From positions 76,418,070-76,482,069 of the forward strand of contig CM041628.1 in assembly GCA_023333625.1 (NCBI GenBank): 64,000 nucleotides of DNA, in the 5' to 3' direction. This stretch comes from Bothriochloa decipiens (Eukaryota > Streptophyta > Magnoliopsida > Poales > Poaceae). Below, one piece after another: positions 11,160-24,300 of this stretch (positions are counted from its first letter, which is position 1; each line of letters begins with the position of its first letter). A model generated the notes under the pieces. It ran no database searches, was not told the DNA's origin, and was given only the letters and a program-made list of their open reading frames with translations. The translations under genes and the position numbers were made by a program.

Positions 11160-14100
11160 ATGACCCCCGCCTCCACCTTCCTCTCTCTGCGCCTGCCCAC
11201 CCCGTCTCCCTCCCACACCGTTTCCTCCCCTTCCCTCCCCTCGCCTCTGCTCCGGCAGGCGCGTGGCGGCGTGGCGTCCTCGGCGCTGGTGGCGCGGGCG
11301 GCAGGGCCAGCGGGAGCGGCGGGGGCTCCGTCGCCGCTATTCAACCCCCGGGGAGACCCGTTCCTGTCTACCCTCGCAGCCGCCTCACCGGAGGACCTTG
11401 CGGCCACCGCTGGTGGCGAGCGCCGTGGAGAGGACCACCTGCCGTTCCTCGAGATCTTCCAGAACGCCAAGCTCATGGCCTCGCCCGCGCAGGTGAGGGT
11501 TCCGCGCCTGTATCGGCTGCGTGAAATGGAGCTGCTGTTATCTTATGATGCTGGTATCGGCAAGAGTGGGAAATATGGTTCTTCTAGATTTCATAGTTCT
11601 CATGAAGTAAGCCTCTGAAGCCTATCTTTAGCAATTCTGTGCTCCACGCTACCTGACATGTTAAATTAGGTTTTCTATTTGCGAAATTAGAGGTACTAAC
11701 TTATCCACATGAAGATATATCAATCATGACACAATTTCAAAGGTCAACCTGTGCTAATAGTTTCATGTGTACCTTTGCTTCCTGTTATCTGCTGCATGCA
11801 CCTTGATGATCTTTGGTATTTGTAGTGTATATGTATTGCACTTCACTTAATCATATATTGCCTATGCTTTGTGGTTGTCAGGTGGAACGGTCTAGCAGCT
11901 CTTACAGTCAGCACAGGCCTAGAAGGCCTCCTCCAGATTTGCCTTCATTGCTTCTTCATGGCCGAATTGTTTATATTGGCATGCCGGTATGAATCTGCAC
12001 CAAGGTTCTTGATACCAAGTTTCCTTTCATGTTATTATTCTGCATTCATGGATGCCAATCATTGCAAAAAAAAAAAAAAAAATATTAGGAAGCTTTGGCT
12101 AGGCTTGAAAAACGATCTGACTTGGTGTTAGATTTGGAGCTATGAAATAGCGAAGGCATAATTGCACAGGTTAGATCATTTTAGCCAATATAGTTTGTAT
12201 TTTGGATATCAACTTCTCCCGCATTCGGCATATAAGCAAAGAAGTTAGCATTCCTGGGAGTCCTGGTGGCCAAAAGAGGGTAAAAAATGATGCACAATAA
12301 TGTTTTCTCAATTCCTACTGTTGTTTAGTATTACAAAGAAATATTCCATTTGTAAAGGGTTGTTCATATTACCTAATCAGGCTGTTCAGATTGCTACCTG
12401 CTCCTTCATGACTACATGTGAAGGAATCTTTGTGTTATAGGTTAATCTTGCAACTTCCAATAAAATATCATAGGCCTGTTTGGTCTGTACCCAAAGCAAC
12501 CATGCCAAAATTTGTGAAGCCCCAAGAATTTTTGACACTGGTTTTCATTGTTGCAATACTTACTAAAATTTTGCCAAGCACATGCTTTTCAGTCATATCC
12601 CTTCACCTTTTCCTGCCGAAATTTGGCGAAGTATGGGCAACCAATTCCTTCACCAAAATTTTCACTAGCCTAATGTTTGTTGGGCTAGTTTGGGCTCAAA
12701 TGAAAATAATTCCATGTTTTGGGAGCAGATATACCACACCCTTCCCCATACCACGCACAGAGCAGGAGATCTCTGCACTGGGTACGCCCTTTTCTGGGAG
12801 CAGATATACCACTTGCAAATATGGCTTCTGTTACTATCTACACCATGCAAGTTGCATTGAGATAAATACTACCTTGCACTATCAGCTATAAGTTTTCCAC
12901 TCACCCTCCAGGTAGACATCTCAACTCTGGAATCAATGGTGTAGGATTGAAATAGGAGCCAAACACAATTGGCACACATTTCTGCCTATGTTTCACCAAT
13001 TCTTCACTCACCAAAGTGGATACTTAATTTTGATATATAGTTCATATTGCTTGTAGTATATTTCTGCCATATTGTTTCAACTCTTAATTTATACAAGGTA
13101 ATATTCCTTCACATGTATTGCACTGATACTGTGACAAAAGAATGCTCGTTAATTTTTTTTTTTCTATTGTTGGTGTTAGTTCCATTCTGCTATACATTCA
13201 ATAAACATGCCAAGCCTTTTGTAACAGATGCAGAAGAACCGTACCTATTTACAAACCGATTGATGAACATTGTTCGTTTTGATGGTTGGATAAATTTTGT
13301 TTCAGTGTACCTCTACTCATTCTATTGTAAACAGTCAGTTCTATATATGTAACAAAATGGTGTGTTTATATCTTTGATTCTTAATGCATTTCTTTCATAC
13401 ACCATGCTGTAAGAGTAGAATTGATGATTCTTTCAGCATATTCCATAATCTCACAAGATTGTCTTCCATTGTTTTCGTAGTTGGTACCAGCAGTGACTGA
13501 GCTCGTTGTTGCCCAGTTGATGTACCTTGAATGGATGAACAGTAAAGAACCTGTTTATATATACATCAACTCAACTGGAACGGCTCGCGATGATGGTGAA
13601 CCGGTAAGCAAGATTGTTACACCTGATGACTTCAGTCAAGTATCTCCAGTATTGGGGTCAGTACCGTAGAATGTGGCTTATTCATGTTCTTCTAATTGGG
13701 GTAGACTATAAGGTCTATTTAGCATTTGTATCATGTCGTCATGGTTGCTATATAATCAAATTGTTCTTTAATTGATTGTCTATATTTGTCAGGTCGGGAT
13801 GGAGAGCGAAGGTTTTGCAATCTACGATGCAATGATGCGTATGAAAGCTGAGGTGCTATGCCTTACATTTACTATCTGCAGTTCAGTAGTTCAATGTTGA
13901 TCATTTGGTACAGATTGATGCTAATCATTTACTGAAACATTTAGTTTATGCAAAGGAGTCCTCAGTGGACATAATTTATTTTTAAAAAGAAGAATTTTAC
14001 CATGTATTCTGTCTTGATCTGCCTAGTTCTGTATAGGTGATTTAGTGAATAGCTTGTTGATCATTTGTTTGAACTGGATGGAGCATCTAAAAAAACTTGA

Positions 14101-15565
14101 CCAGCATTGGAGGGCAATGACAGCCTAAATAAGAAGAAAATTAGGCTTCCAAATTCAAGACGAAAGAACTCAAAAACTTGGGTCATGGAGGTGTTCACCA
14201 GCAGCCCCCACCAACTTAGTTACACCCAGTTCCTGATGGAGTGTGTAAAGGCAAACTTTGTGTATTTATTTGTTCAACAAAAGAGTGGTCATAAAGACAA
14301 ACTTTGCACTGTCTGCTGATATTTTGAACTGATCAGCTCCCTGTTTTCATCACCGTAAGATTAGGATGGGATGTTTGTATTGTATCAAATAAATTTACAG
14401 TTTAGCCAAACTTTGCACTTGCACTGATACCAATAACTTGGCAGATCCCTGTTTCATCAACATAAGATTAGGATCGGATGTTTGTATGAGTTGAATTCAG
14501 TGTCCAAACTGTGAATTTTGTTAAAATTTATCAATTTTCTATATTTACAGACATCATGATGAGGTTACTATTTGTCATGCAGATCCACACACTTTGTATT
14601 GGAGCTGCAGCAGGTCATGCATGTCTCGTGCTTGCGGCTGGAAAGAAAGGCAAGCGCTATATGTTCCCTCATGCCAAAGGTAGTAACGTGCTAACTTCCA
14701 TAACTGTTTGTTTTGTTGGGAAATACTCACTTTTGCTTATCATTTCTTGCTAATTCTGGATCGTACTATGTCAGCTATGATTCAGCAACCACGTATTCCT
14801 TCTTATGGGATGATGCAAGCATCAGATGTTGTTATTCGTGCAAAGGAGGTATGAGCCATGGTTTCTTTTGCTTTAGTTGCTTATATTCTTGAGTATTATT
14901 TCATATTCTGATGTATGTTAATCAAGTATGTATGAATAAATTTTGAGTTATGTATCTTCACTTTTAGATTTGTGAAAGGTGAACACACATTTTCCAGTCA
15001 TGACTTACGGCCTATCTTCACACTATTATCCGCTGCTTGTAGGTTGTGCACAACAGGAACACGTTGGTCAAACTTTTAGCAAGGCATACTGGAAATGTAT
15101 GTACAACTTGTTGCATCTTTTTTATTATATACTCTATATCACTTGTGTTTCTGTCAGTTTAGACATAATCATGATTTATAACAGCCACCAGAGAAAATAG
15201 ACAAGGTAATGAGAGGACCATTTTACATGGATTCCTTGAAGGCAAAGGAGTTTGGGGTCATCGACAAGGTATTATTGTTTTGCTTCTTTACCAGTGGATT
15301 CCTGATCTCGATCTAACTTATGGCATATCTGAAGTGTGAACAAATATTTACTATTATTATTTATATAAGCAGCATAGTAGACGATAGCTACATGCAGACT
15401 CGCTCTTGGTCAGGAGAAGTACAAGGTCTATCCAAAACGTGTTGATTCTTAAGGTTTTGTGCTTGTCAGATCCTTTGGCGCGGTCAGGAGAAGTACATGG
15501 CTGATATGCTCTCCCCAGATGAGTGGGACAAAGTTGCCGGAGTCAGGCGTCCTGATCCAATGTGA
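11160..15565 (+). CDS. CLPR3: Plastid ClpR subunit of the Clp protease core (ClpR3-like)
   Basis: Nine exons: 11160-11492, 11882-11986, 13481-13603, 13793-13852, 14583-14679, 14775-14848, 15043-15096, 15185-15268 and 15470-15565, all with clean GT..AG sites, for 341 aa. The first about 70 residues are Ser/Pro/Ala-rich and look like a chloroplast transit peptide. The ClpP fold follows (LLLHGRIVYIGMP, ELVVAQLMYLEWMN, YIYINSTGT, ESEGFAIYDAMM, PHAKAMIQQPRIPS, KEFGVIDKILWRGQEK). The catalytic residues are gone: the nucleophile Ser position reads Gly218 (GAAAGHA) and the catalytic His position reads Gln243 (MIQQP). This marks a non-proteolytic ClpR rather than ClpP. ClpR subunits assemble with ClpP in the stromal Clp core, which degrades unfolded and regulatory proteins. 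The R3 assignment rests on remembered family similarity and is less sure than ClpR itself. Confidence 0.92.
12474..12970. repeat. MITE-like insertion in ClpR intron 2
   Basis: The segment begins GGCCTGTTTGGTCTGTACC and ends near GGAGCCAAACACAATTGG, a weak inverted pair of the type seen on hAT-like MITEs. Inside, a short phrase (gggagcagatataccac) occurs twice, near 12720 and 12798. It lies in the 1.5-kb intron between exons 2 and 3. Boundaries are approximate. Confidence 0.3.
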
Positions 15566-18324
15566 TGTTATACATTGAAAGTTGAACATTTAGTAAGATT
15601 TTTCACTGCTCTGTGGATGTTATTACAATCTTCATTTCGATTCAGGGCCACCAAGATTATGAATATTTATTGACTTCTGGTTTGACATTGTGCAGGTTAG
15701 GCTCAAAACTTGCAGGGGACGGAAACAGCTGGCACTGAACAATAATGCTTGATTATCAATGATAATGGTTGGTAACAACCAAGGGATACTTGTTTGACTA
15801 GGTAAACTTAACTTAGAGCTCAGGGCCAGGGGCTGGGCCATCCAGATGATGTTAATGGTCTCTGGATGAGAGCAGGCACGTGTTTGTCATGAATTATTGT
15901 TCCCCACATCAATTCTGTCCAGATTTTGGTATTTATTAGTATATAGTCCACACATTTTGATCGACCCAGTTTTTGAACTAGCCAAGTTCATAGTATTATC
16001 AGCACGAGACGCCTTGAGCATATGATATATTGTCCTTGAAATTTCCATGGCCATTGCGCCCTTGTCCTTGTGTTTTGGACGTTGGAAAATCCTATGTACG
16101 GGATCATATGGTTTGCAACCATCAAAGCACTCTGGTTTGTGTCATTATTCTTTCATTATTATTATTTCCCACTACTGCTAGACATCTGTTTCCTTTTGTG
16201 TGTGTGTTCATTTTAGCTTAAATAGAAACCTTCAACGTTATATTATGTAAGTAACAAGGTTCACCAGCAGCTGTTTCTTGATGGGTGACGGGTAACGTCA
16301 TGGCTTTGCAGGTTGTCTTTGTTTAAAGTAGTCTCTTGTTGATCCAGAGTGTTGCATTATTGGCGGTCCTGCTGAGCCGGCTAGCCTTTGGGCTTCCGAA
16401 AGGGCCTCCCCAAGTTGCACCAAAATCACCGATACAATCTTCAGGGCTAACTTGCAAGGCAGACACTAAGCTGAGCTACGTAATGCCGTTGCGGTTGCTG
16501 CTGTTGATGTTTGGATGTGACATGTGACCGTGGCTTCTAGTTCCAGCAATGCTTGGATACCGCCTCCCATTGGACGCTTTCGGCAACATGAGAGATGTAA
16601 CTTTTGTTGCTAACACAGATAGACGTAAACCTAAACAAATCTGGCCATGGGGGCGTGGGACCGTGTCGCCCTTCACGAAGACACCGGAAAATTATAAAAT
16701 AGGCTGATACGCGCCTCAAATGTTTGGCATTTTGGATGCCACCAACTGATTATTTCATCCATTGAGAAAGTGACACGGGAAATATCACAATGTCCATAAT
16801 ACCAGTCTTCTTTTGGTATGCTCTGGGGATTGAAAAGATTATCATTAATCTTAGGTTATCCATAAGCCATTAAACTGTGATCACAGTTTGACTCGCCAAA
16901 GTGAAGTGAAAGGGAAAGACTAACATGTTTAAGCGTACTTCGACACTTCAATGTTTGTTTTGGGGACCAATCGCTAAAGAACTACCCTCTTCTCTAACTT
17001 TGTTGAGAGGCTTTGCAAGGTAGGGTTTTGGGTATTCTATGGTGGGGCTTCAAGGTTTGATGGTGAAGGTTTCGCCGGGGGAGAGAAACATTTATCTTCA
17101 GGCTTTTGCTTCCAACTCCATGCATCCGTACTGTCTTCTCCATCAACTTCATGCCGAACACTTGGATGTTGTGTTCATTCCCATCACCTCCATGTTCCAT
17201 GTCTTGCTCAACACCATGTTGTGGACCCTAGCTAATCATATCAAGTAAATCATCGGGCTAACCACTGAAGACAATTACCAATCAAAGTTAACCTTTTATC
17301 TCATCCAACTATGGCGAGTTGTGGGAGGGCTCGAGTCCACCTTCGCCACCCCTATGTGGTGCACAACCGCTACAACTCCATCACCGGACACTCGACACCA
17401 GGATGAGTAGAAGGTGAGGAGAGAGAAGAGAAATACAAGCGGACATTGAAAATAAAAAGATGGATTTATGATTGTCATTTTTTTTGTATAGTACCGTTCT
17501 CATCACTCAAAAACTGAACTCTTTAATTAGTGATGAGATAATTATTTATGCAATCACATTTAAACTTGTTTATTACTATATTTTCCGGTGCTTCATCCAA
17601 ACACACGTCCTTAAAAAAATGCTATGTTTTTAACCATGTATCTTTTACATGCATTTATATCTTTTTTCTATGTTTTTATTTTTATTTTTATTCATCTATT
17701 CCACTCCCTAAATTACAAGACATTTAAATTTTTTAGATATGTAACTTTTGCTATGTACTACTCCGTCGATAGAGATATTAAAAGGTTCTATAATTTAGAA
17801 TTTTCTTAGACACGTAACTTTTGCTATGCACTGTATCTATAGAGAAATTAAAAGCTCCTGTGATTTAGAATTTATGGAGTATAATATACATTCCAAAATC
17901 TTACAATACCATTTCTCCTCCGGTTTCCCCCTGTGTGAAGGCTAAACAGTCGGTTCGTGACTCCGTGCCGTGTTATAAAACCCAAATCCCCGAGAAAAGA
18001 AACGTGATCCCATCTCCCCATCTTTCTCCTTTGGCAAACAAATTGCACAAGAGGCGGCCTCCCTCCCTCCCTCTCTATCGAGTATCGACTGGACAGCACA
18101 GTCTCACCTGTCGCGCCGCTGCCGTGCGATTCGTGGTCACGGCGGCCGCCTTATTTTATTCCGCTTTCCCTCCCCTGCTAATTGCATCTTCTCCTACTAA
18201 TCCAACGAATCCTTCGGTTTTGTATTCTTCTCCTCTTCGCTTCCTTTCTTTCGTCTCCCTCTTCGCCTCTCTCTCTCCCGTGTCCTCGCGTCGCCGTCGC
18301 CGTCGCCGTCGCCGCGGGTGCGAG
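15566..18324. other. Intergenic between ClpR and the FHA-AAA gene
   Basis: This contains the ClpR 3' UTR and the AAA gene promoter/5' UTR (pyrimidine-rich from about 18050; CGTCGC repeats at 18290-18316). ORFs here are short and unrecognised. The only structured sequence seen is the tandem repeat at 17734-17878. Confidence 0.5.
17734..17878. repeat. 73-bp tandem duplication
   Basis: Two diverged copies (starting 17734 and 17807) share phrases such as GTAACTTTTGCTATG, AGAGA.ATTAAAAG and ATTTAGAATTT. The outer edges carry CTCCGT (17761) and ATGGAGTA (17874-17881), recalling a degenerate Stowaway-like repeat. Confidence 0.45.
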
Positions 18325-21300
18325 ATGGTGGAGACGAGGCGGAGCGCCGCGGCGAAGCGCCCGGCAGCGGCGGCGGGGGAGGAGGAGGAGGAGAAGGTCG
18401 CGCCGACGGCGTCACCAGCGCCGGCGCCGGTGCCCGCGGAGGACGCGGCGACGGCGGGTCCCGGAGCCGGGGACGATGTCGCGTCGTCGTCGCAGCCCCC
18501 AAAGCGCGCCAAGGTCCGGATCTCCCATCCATCCCCCATGCATGTGGGCATGTGGCCCCTTCAGGTCTCTGGTTTTGATCTGGTTCTTGCTGTTCTTGCG
18601 GTCTCGCTGGCAGGTTGGGTGCACGGCGGAGGCGGATGCCGCAACGCCGTCGGTGGTGGCGCCGGCAGAGGCTGCTGCCGGCGCCGTTGCGAGTCCACTG
18701 CCCAGCACGGCTGGGCTGCAGGCGCTGACCGGCGCCATGGACAAGCTGGAGGCCCTCTTGAGGTCCAAGGAGGCTCAGTCCAATTCGGCCGGTATGAGCC
18801 TTGTTCTTGCGATGTGCCTAGACGTTCTTTTTGTGCTTTGGGTTGGGGACTTAGGGTTTGATGAGTTACCTTGTTGGTGTAGGGCATAAACGGGCCACTA
18901 ATAATGATAAAGATTTATCGGCCAAGATAAAGAGAGCCATGGATTTGTCGGAGGATTTATCGGCCAAGATAAATAAAACCAAGGATAAGGTGGCTGGGAT
19001 ATTGAATACGACACAGGCTGCAGCCACCGGCAGGCGTCAGGAGCCCTGGTGCAGACTGATTTCACAATACTCCATGGTGCGATTTCTCTTATGTCCTTTC
19101 ATCTCTCTTTCAATCAGTAGAACTCACCCATGACCTTGTGCTTTGGATGAGAACTTTGTTACCAAGAACTACATGGCACATGCTAATTGTTCAGTGTATA
19201 ATTACTATAGAAATACTATAAGTTCTCTCAGGAATATGCAATAGTACCTTGAACCTTACCTATTTCCTATCTGCCCTGACTCTTTAACATTAAAGAAGAA
19301 AGCACCATCCAACCCCATTCAATTGCAATATGTGCATTCTGTTTACCTTCTATTCGTGGAAAAATAATTGCATACACAGTTCCATCTCAATGCCAAGGTT
19401 ATTAAGATGTGTTGTGTTTCATTTTTCTTTACTTGATAGGCTGTATATGGTCTGACGTTTTATTTGATAGGCTGTATATGATCTGACGTTTGGTTGCACT
19501 TGTTGGGAAACTTCAATGTTCCATTGTTAGTGCTTGTGTGCATATGCTATTGTATAAAAATAGGATTTAAGGTGCCCTTCAGTGAGTTAACTAACTTCAT
19601 TATTGCTGGAACGACTAAAATGGTTGAACATCTTATCATATAGATATATACCAATGGCTTGACATATGCTGTATTGTTTTTCAACAGCACCCTACCCTTT
19701 CTATTTACGGTGCACTTTTCACTATTGGTCATGGAGCGCATCATGATTTCAGACTTGGTGAATCATCTACTGCCTCTCCTGTTTGTAGACTGAAGCAGGC
19801 TAAGGTATTGTGAATTTATTTTTAGTTCTTCCCTTCAATTCTTCTCCTTTTTTTTTTCTGACTGTTTTGTATTAGCGAGGTGCACTCCTTGAAATCTTTG
19901 AATCCAAAGTTGTTCGTGTAAATGGGAAATCTTTGGACAAGGCTGCCAAGGTTACTTTGAATGGAGGAGATGAAATTGTCTTCCGTTCACCAGTGAGGCA
20001 TGCTTATGTATCCTTTTCAATTGCCTATTGCTTTATCTAATGAATACTTCCTATGTTTTTGTTTTTAAATATACAATGTTAGGACAGGTTAAATTAAATA
20101 GTTAAAATGAAACTAGTTACCCTGTACTAAACATCATATTTTAGAACAAAGGGAGCATCTTATTACTTTAATATTTCGGGCTAACTGGGTAAACAAAATG
20201 AACCGTGATTTTTATTAGACTTGCTTGTAATAAATATAAAAGATAAGTAACACTTGGCATTGAAGGTCCTTAATGTGATGTTAGATATTTGAGCAACTTC
20301 ATCAGGAGAAATCAAGCGCTCCAGCATTATCCTCCACTTGCAGTAGTGTCCAGCAGGGACAACACTCACATTTCAAAGATATTCAGGATCATTTGCCATC
20401 AAAAGGGCGCAAAGTTTCGACCTTTTACTTTGGAAGAGGTCGGTCTTCATTGTTGCCTAGCGGTGAGACTTCATATTTATCATCGTTGTTTCTCTGTAAA
20501 TTATTGCTTCTTGGTCCCAAAGCTTTGAAATTCTCAGCTCTTTATAGGATAGTACAGACATAGCCCCCAAAAGTATATTCTTTAGTGCATGCTGACAGTA
20601 ATTTTTGTTCGCAATTGATTTAACATTTATTATTTAAACACTGTTGCAGGTCCATCAGTAGACCCACTTATGCTTAATTTGTCTAAAACGATGGAGGGAC
20701 TGAGCCAGTTTAGCTCTGAAGATGATATATCATCTGGTCGGTCTCAGCTAGTAAAGGAGGATCTGATCAATGCAATGGTTGATGCGAGTGACATCTCTGA
20801 GTCATTTGATAGTTGTCCATATTATCTAAGGTATATTCAGCTATCAGCTGTCTCATTAGATTGCGTTTTTTGTGATTTATTGAAACTTGTTTGGCCAAGA
20901 GACATGATACTATTCCTCCCATGTAGGTGTATTGAGTTGAATCATGTGTCATCTATACCATGCTTTGAACTCTTGACATGATGTTTGCGCATTCAGCACT
21001 AATGTTTTAATCTTGCATACATTTGTATGTCTGTACCTGAAGATTGCAGGATCTATAAGATTTCAAAAGAAAATTCTTTGTAATGATAATCTGTTTTTTG
21101 GGACTATGATATGCAGTGAGTAGATTGTGGTTCTTTTTTTGTGTTTGTGTTGCTTTTCTCTTCAGGAAATAATTATTGATTTATCGTTATTGCCTGTTGA
21201 ACAAATATGTTACACAACACATGGTTCTAGGCTTCTAGCCAATTTCAAACAATTGGCTTTCCCTATCCTGTATTCCATTTATTGAAATATTTTGTGAACG

Positions 21301-24300
21301 GTTATTTCATTGTGCACAGAGCTTTTTTGAATTCCTCTAGTCTTCAGAAGATTGCAAGTGTAATGTTCAAAATAGTAGTTGTATTAAACAGCATTCTGAT
21401 ACTGCTTATCATTACAGTAGACAACTAGTAGTTTACTGTCTTGGTCTGATTTACTTTGTTAGTTAGGATTTAGGATGTGGGCAAAATCTTCTAGCACCTG
21501 CTAAATTACATATGATTGAAAATTGTCAAAATCACAGCAATGTTGAATTATTTTTTATGATAAATCTACGATTGTCCTTATGCTAAAAATCTAAATACTT
21601 CGGTACATGGTGGAAATTCTGAAACTTTACTGTTCACATTCTAGGACGTCTTCCAGTTTTTAAGTTTGATTCATGAATCTGTGCTTGTTAATAATTCATT
21701 TTCTATTATTTTCCCCACAGTGAGCATACCAAATGTGCTCTCATGTCATCAGCATATGTACATTTACATTGCAAGAACTACTTGAAGTTTACAAAAGATA
21801 TATCTTCTCTTAGTCAGCGAGTGCTGCTATCTGGCCCAACAGGTATATACATGTGTAAAAACATGTACTTTATTTAGCTTTATTTGAAACTCACAATTAT
21901 TTTTTTCTTTTTTTATTAATTCTGGTAACTTATCTTTTATAGGAACTGATATCTATCAAGAATATCTGGTGAAGGCACTTGCAAAGCATTTTGGTGCTAG
22001 ATTGCTCACTGTAGATTCTTCCATGCTGTTTGGTGTAAGATCCTGAGCTATTATGTTTATTATTCTGTGTTCTACTTGTGACAATCATAACTATGATATG
22101 ATGTTTTCATTTCCAAATGTATGGCTTAACATCATGAGTTCATGACATGGCTGTACTCGCTTTACTTGTCATTCTGTACTTGCTCTTTATCTTATAATTC
22201 TATCCATACCAATGGTCTTCTCATCCTACTCTACACTATTTTGAAAAAGAAAAAAAACCCTGCTTTGACTGTGCACTCTATGAGTACTCTGTATATTTGC
22301 TCGTACTTTGTACTCATTTATATTTTGTTGTACAGGGGCAAACTTCTAAGGCGTCAGAGTCATACAAAAAGGGTACGGATGTTGAAACTGTGTGACTTTT
22401 CATGTGTAGTTGAAGTTTAATTCAGAATTTTGATCATCTCCTTTTCATTTTTAATGCATTCCTGGTGGGTTTGCATTTTCTTTTGACAACAGTGTGCTTG
22501 CATTTATCCACAACATTTACCATTACCAGGGGCAATGTAGGAAAGAGCATACAAAATTCATTCATATGTTTCCCCACAAACTAGCCTAGCAGGCGAGTGA
22601 TAAGGTTCTGGTATTCTGTAATGTTGTCTAAATACATGGTTTTATTGTTATTATTTATTCAGGTGATAGAGTGAGGTATATTGGTTCATTACAATCGTCA
22701 GGCATTATCCTTGATGGACAGAGGTACAACTTGCAGTTTATACTGAATTTATTAAGCTATCTTTTAACAAATGACATTGCCTGAATTTAAGTTTTATTAT
22801 TGTCAAGTAAAAGAAAAGGGTTTGACATTTTATAAGCCTTGTTTGGCACAGTTTAAAATTATGCATAAGCTGCTTTTTTCTAGCAGCGTGGAGAAGACGC
22901 TTTTTAGGAAGTAGCTGCACAAAAAACTTGTTGGGCTTCCAGCTTTGTCCAATAGCTTTTTATGAGTGGGCTCGTCTTGTCATCCCTTTCATTCAGATTT
23001 CCAGACCCATCTCCCACAACCTCAAATCCCTGCAAGCTACTGCACTTGCAGGGATCTTGGACTCAGAGAGCTGGACCTTGTGGAATGCAGCTTGGTGATT
23101 GAGGGGATCTCGGTGGGAGATGGGTCTGGAAATCTGAATGAAAGGTCTGGAACGGAGGCCAATGGTGGTGTACAACATGTAATGGGGAGAGGCTTAGCGC
23201 GATGGGATGCATCTCCCTCGAGCATTGGAGCTCATCTTCTCTTGTGGCAGCCTAACAGTGAAGTGGTAGAGGAGGGAGAGTTGAGCTGCACAGATGTAGG
23301 AAAGATCAACTTGTGGGCGAAGGGGAAAAGCCTCGGGAAGTTGTGTGGGTGGGTGGGTTGTGTGTGTTGGACTGTTTGGGGGGGGGGGTTTGACTTCTCA
23401 GCTTATTTCACATTAGAATGAGAAAAGCGCTGGTTATTATTGTGCTCAAGGAGTGGTGGTGTTGGGGATGTCTTGCGGTTTTTAATAAAAAAGTAAAAGC
23501 TCAGAGAAGCTGGGTGGCCAAACATAGCCGTAATAGTCCGACCTATTACTTATGATTTATGTTGGAAAGATCAACTTGTGGCTGAAGGGCAAAAGTGTAA
23601 CAGAACCGACCAATTTATTAGAGCACAAGCACATAATTCGCCATTAAGACGGCAGACTACATGATTGAGACCTAATAAACCCGGTAGTCATACCGAAATC
23701 TCGAAGGATTTCAAACATTTTCGGCACGACCAAGATCGTAATGAGTTTAGCGTCACCATCCACAACGTACATAGTTCGCACATAGTTTTACACCATCGGA
23801 GTACGAATAAAGTTATTACAAACCAAGTTCAAATTCGAAATAAAGCGGAAGCGATTTAGTTCAAATCCACACACACACTTAGTTTAAATACAGTGCCAAG
23901 TCCTCAGTCAATATCCAGCAAAAGCATAAGGTAGAGTAGAGTGACCATGCCCAAGGTCTAGTCATCACCCAACGCGGGGTAGAAACAGTGCTGACAATAG
24001 CCATAAAACATCTCACCATCTGCAACAACATGGGAAAATAAAACCCTGAGTACGAGAATGTACTCAGTTAGACTTACCCGTCATAAACTAAAAATAAATT
24101 GACTCCAAGGAGTATGCAAGGCTATATAAGAGGAATAGCTGACTCATTTGATTGCGAAAAAGCTGGTATTAAAGAAACAATTAATAAGAACCTTCTAGCA
24201 ATGTCTTTTAATCTGATTAACCTTATCATGCTACATTAGCACCTGTACTAAACAAGCATGGTAATAATTATTCAACAGGAAAAGTAACCAATTCCGGTTG

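Noticed and set aside
18182..18889. Alternative long ORFs over the first AAA-gene exons
   Set aside because: Arg/Ser-rich shadow frames; only the frame from 18325 splices in phase into the FHA domain.
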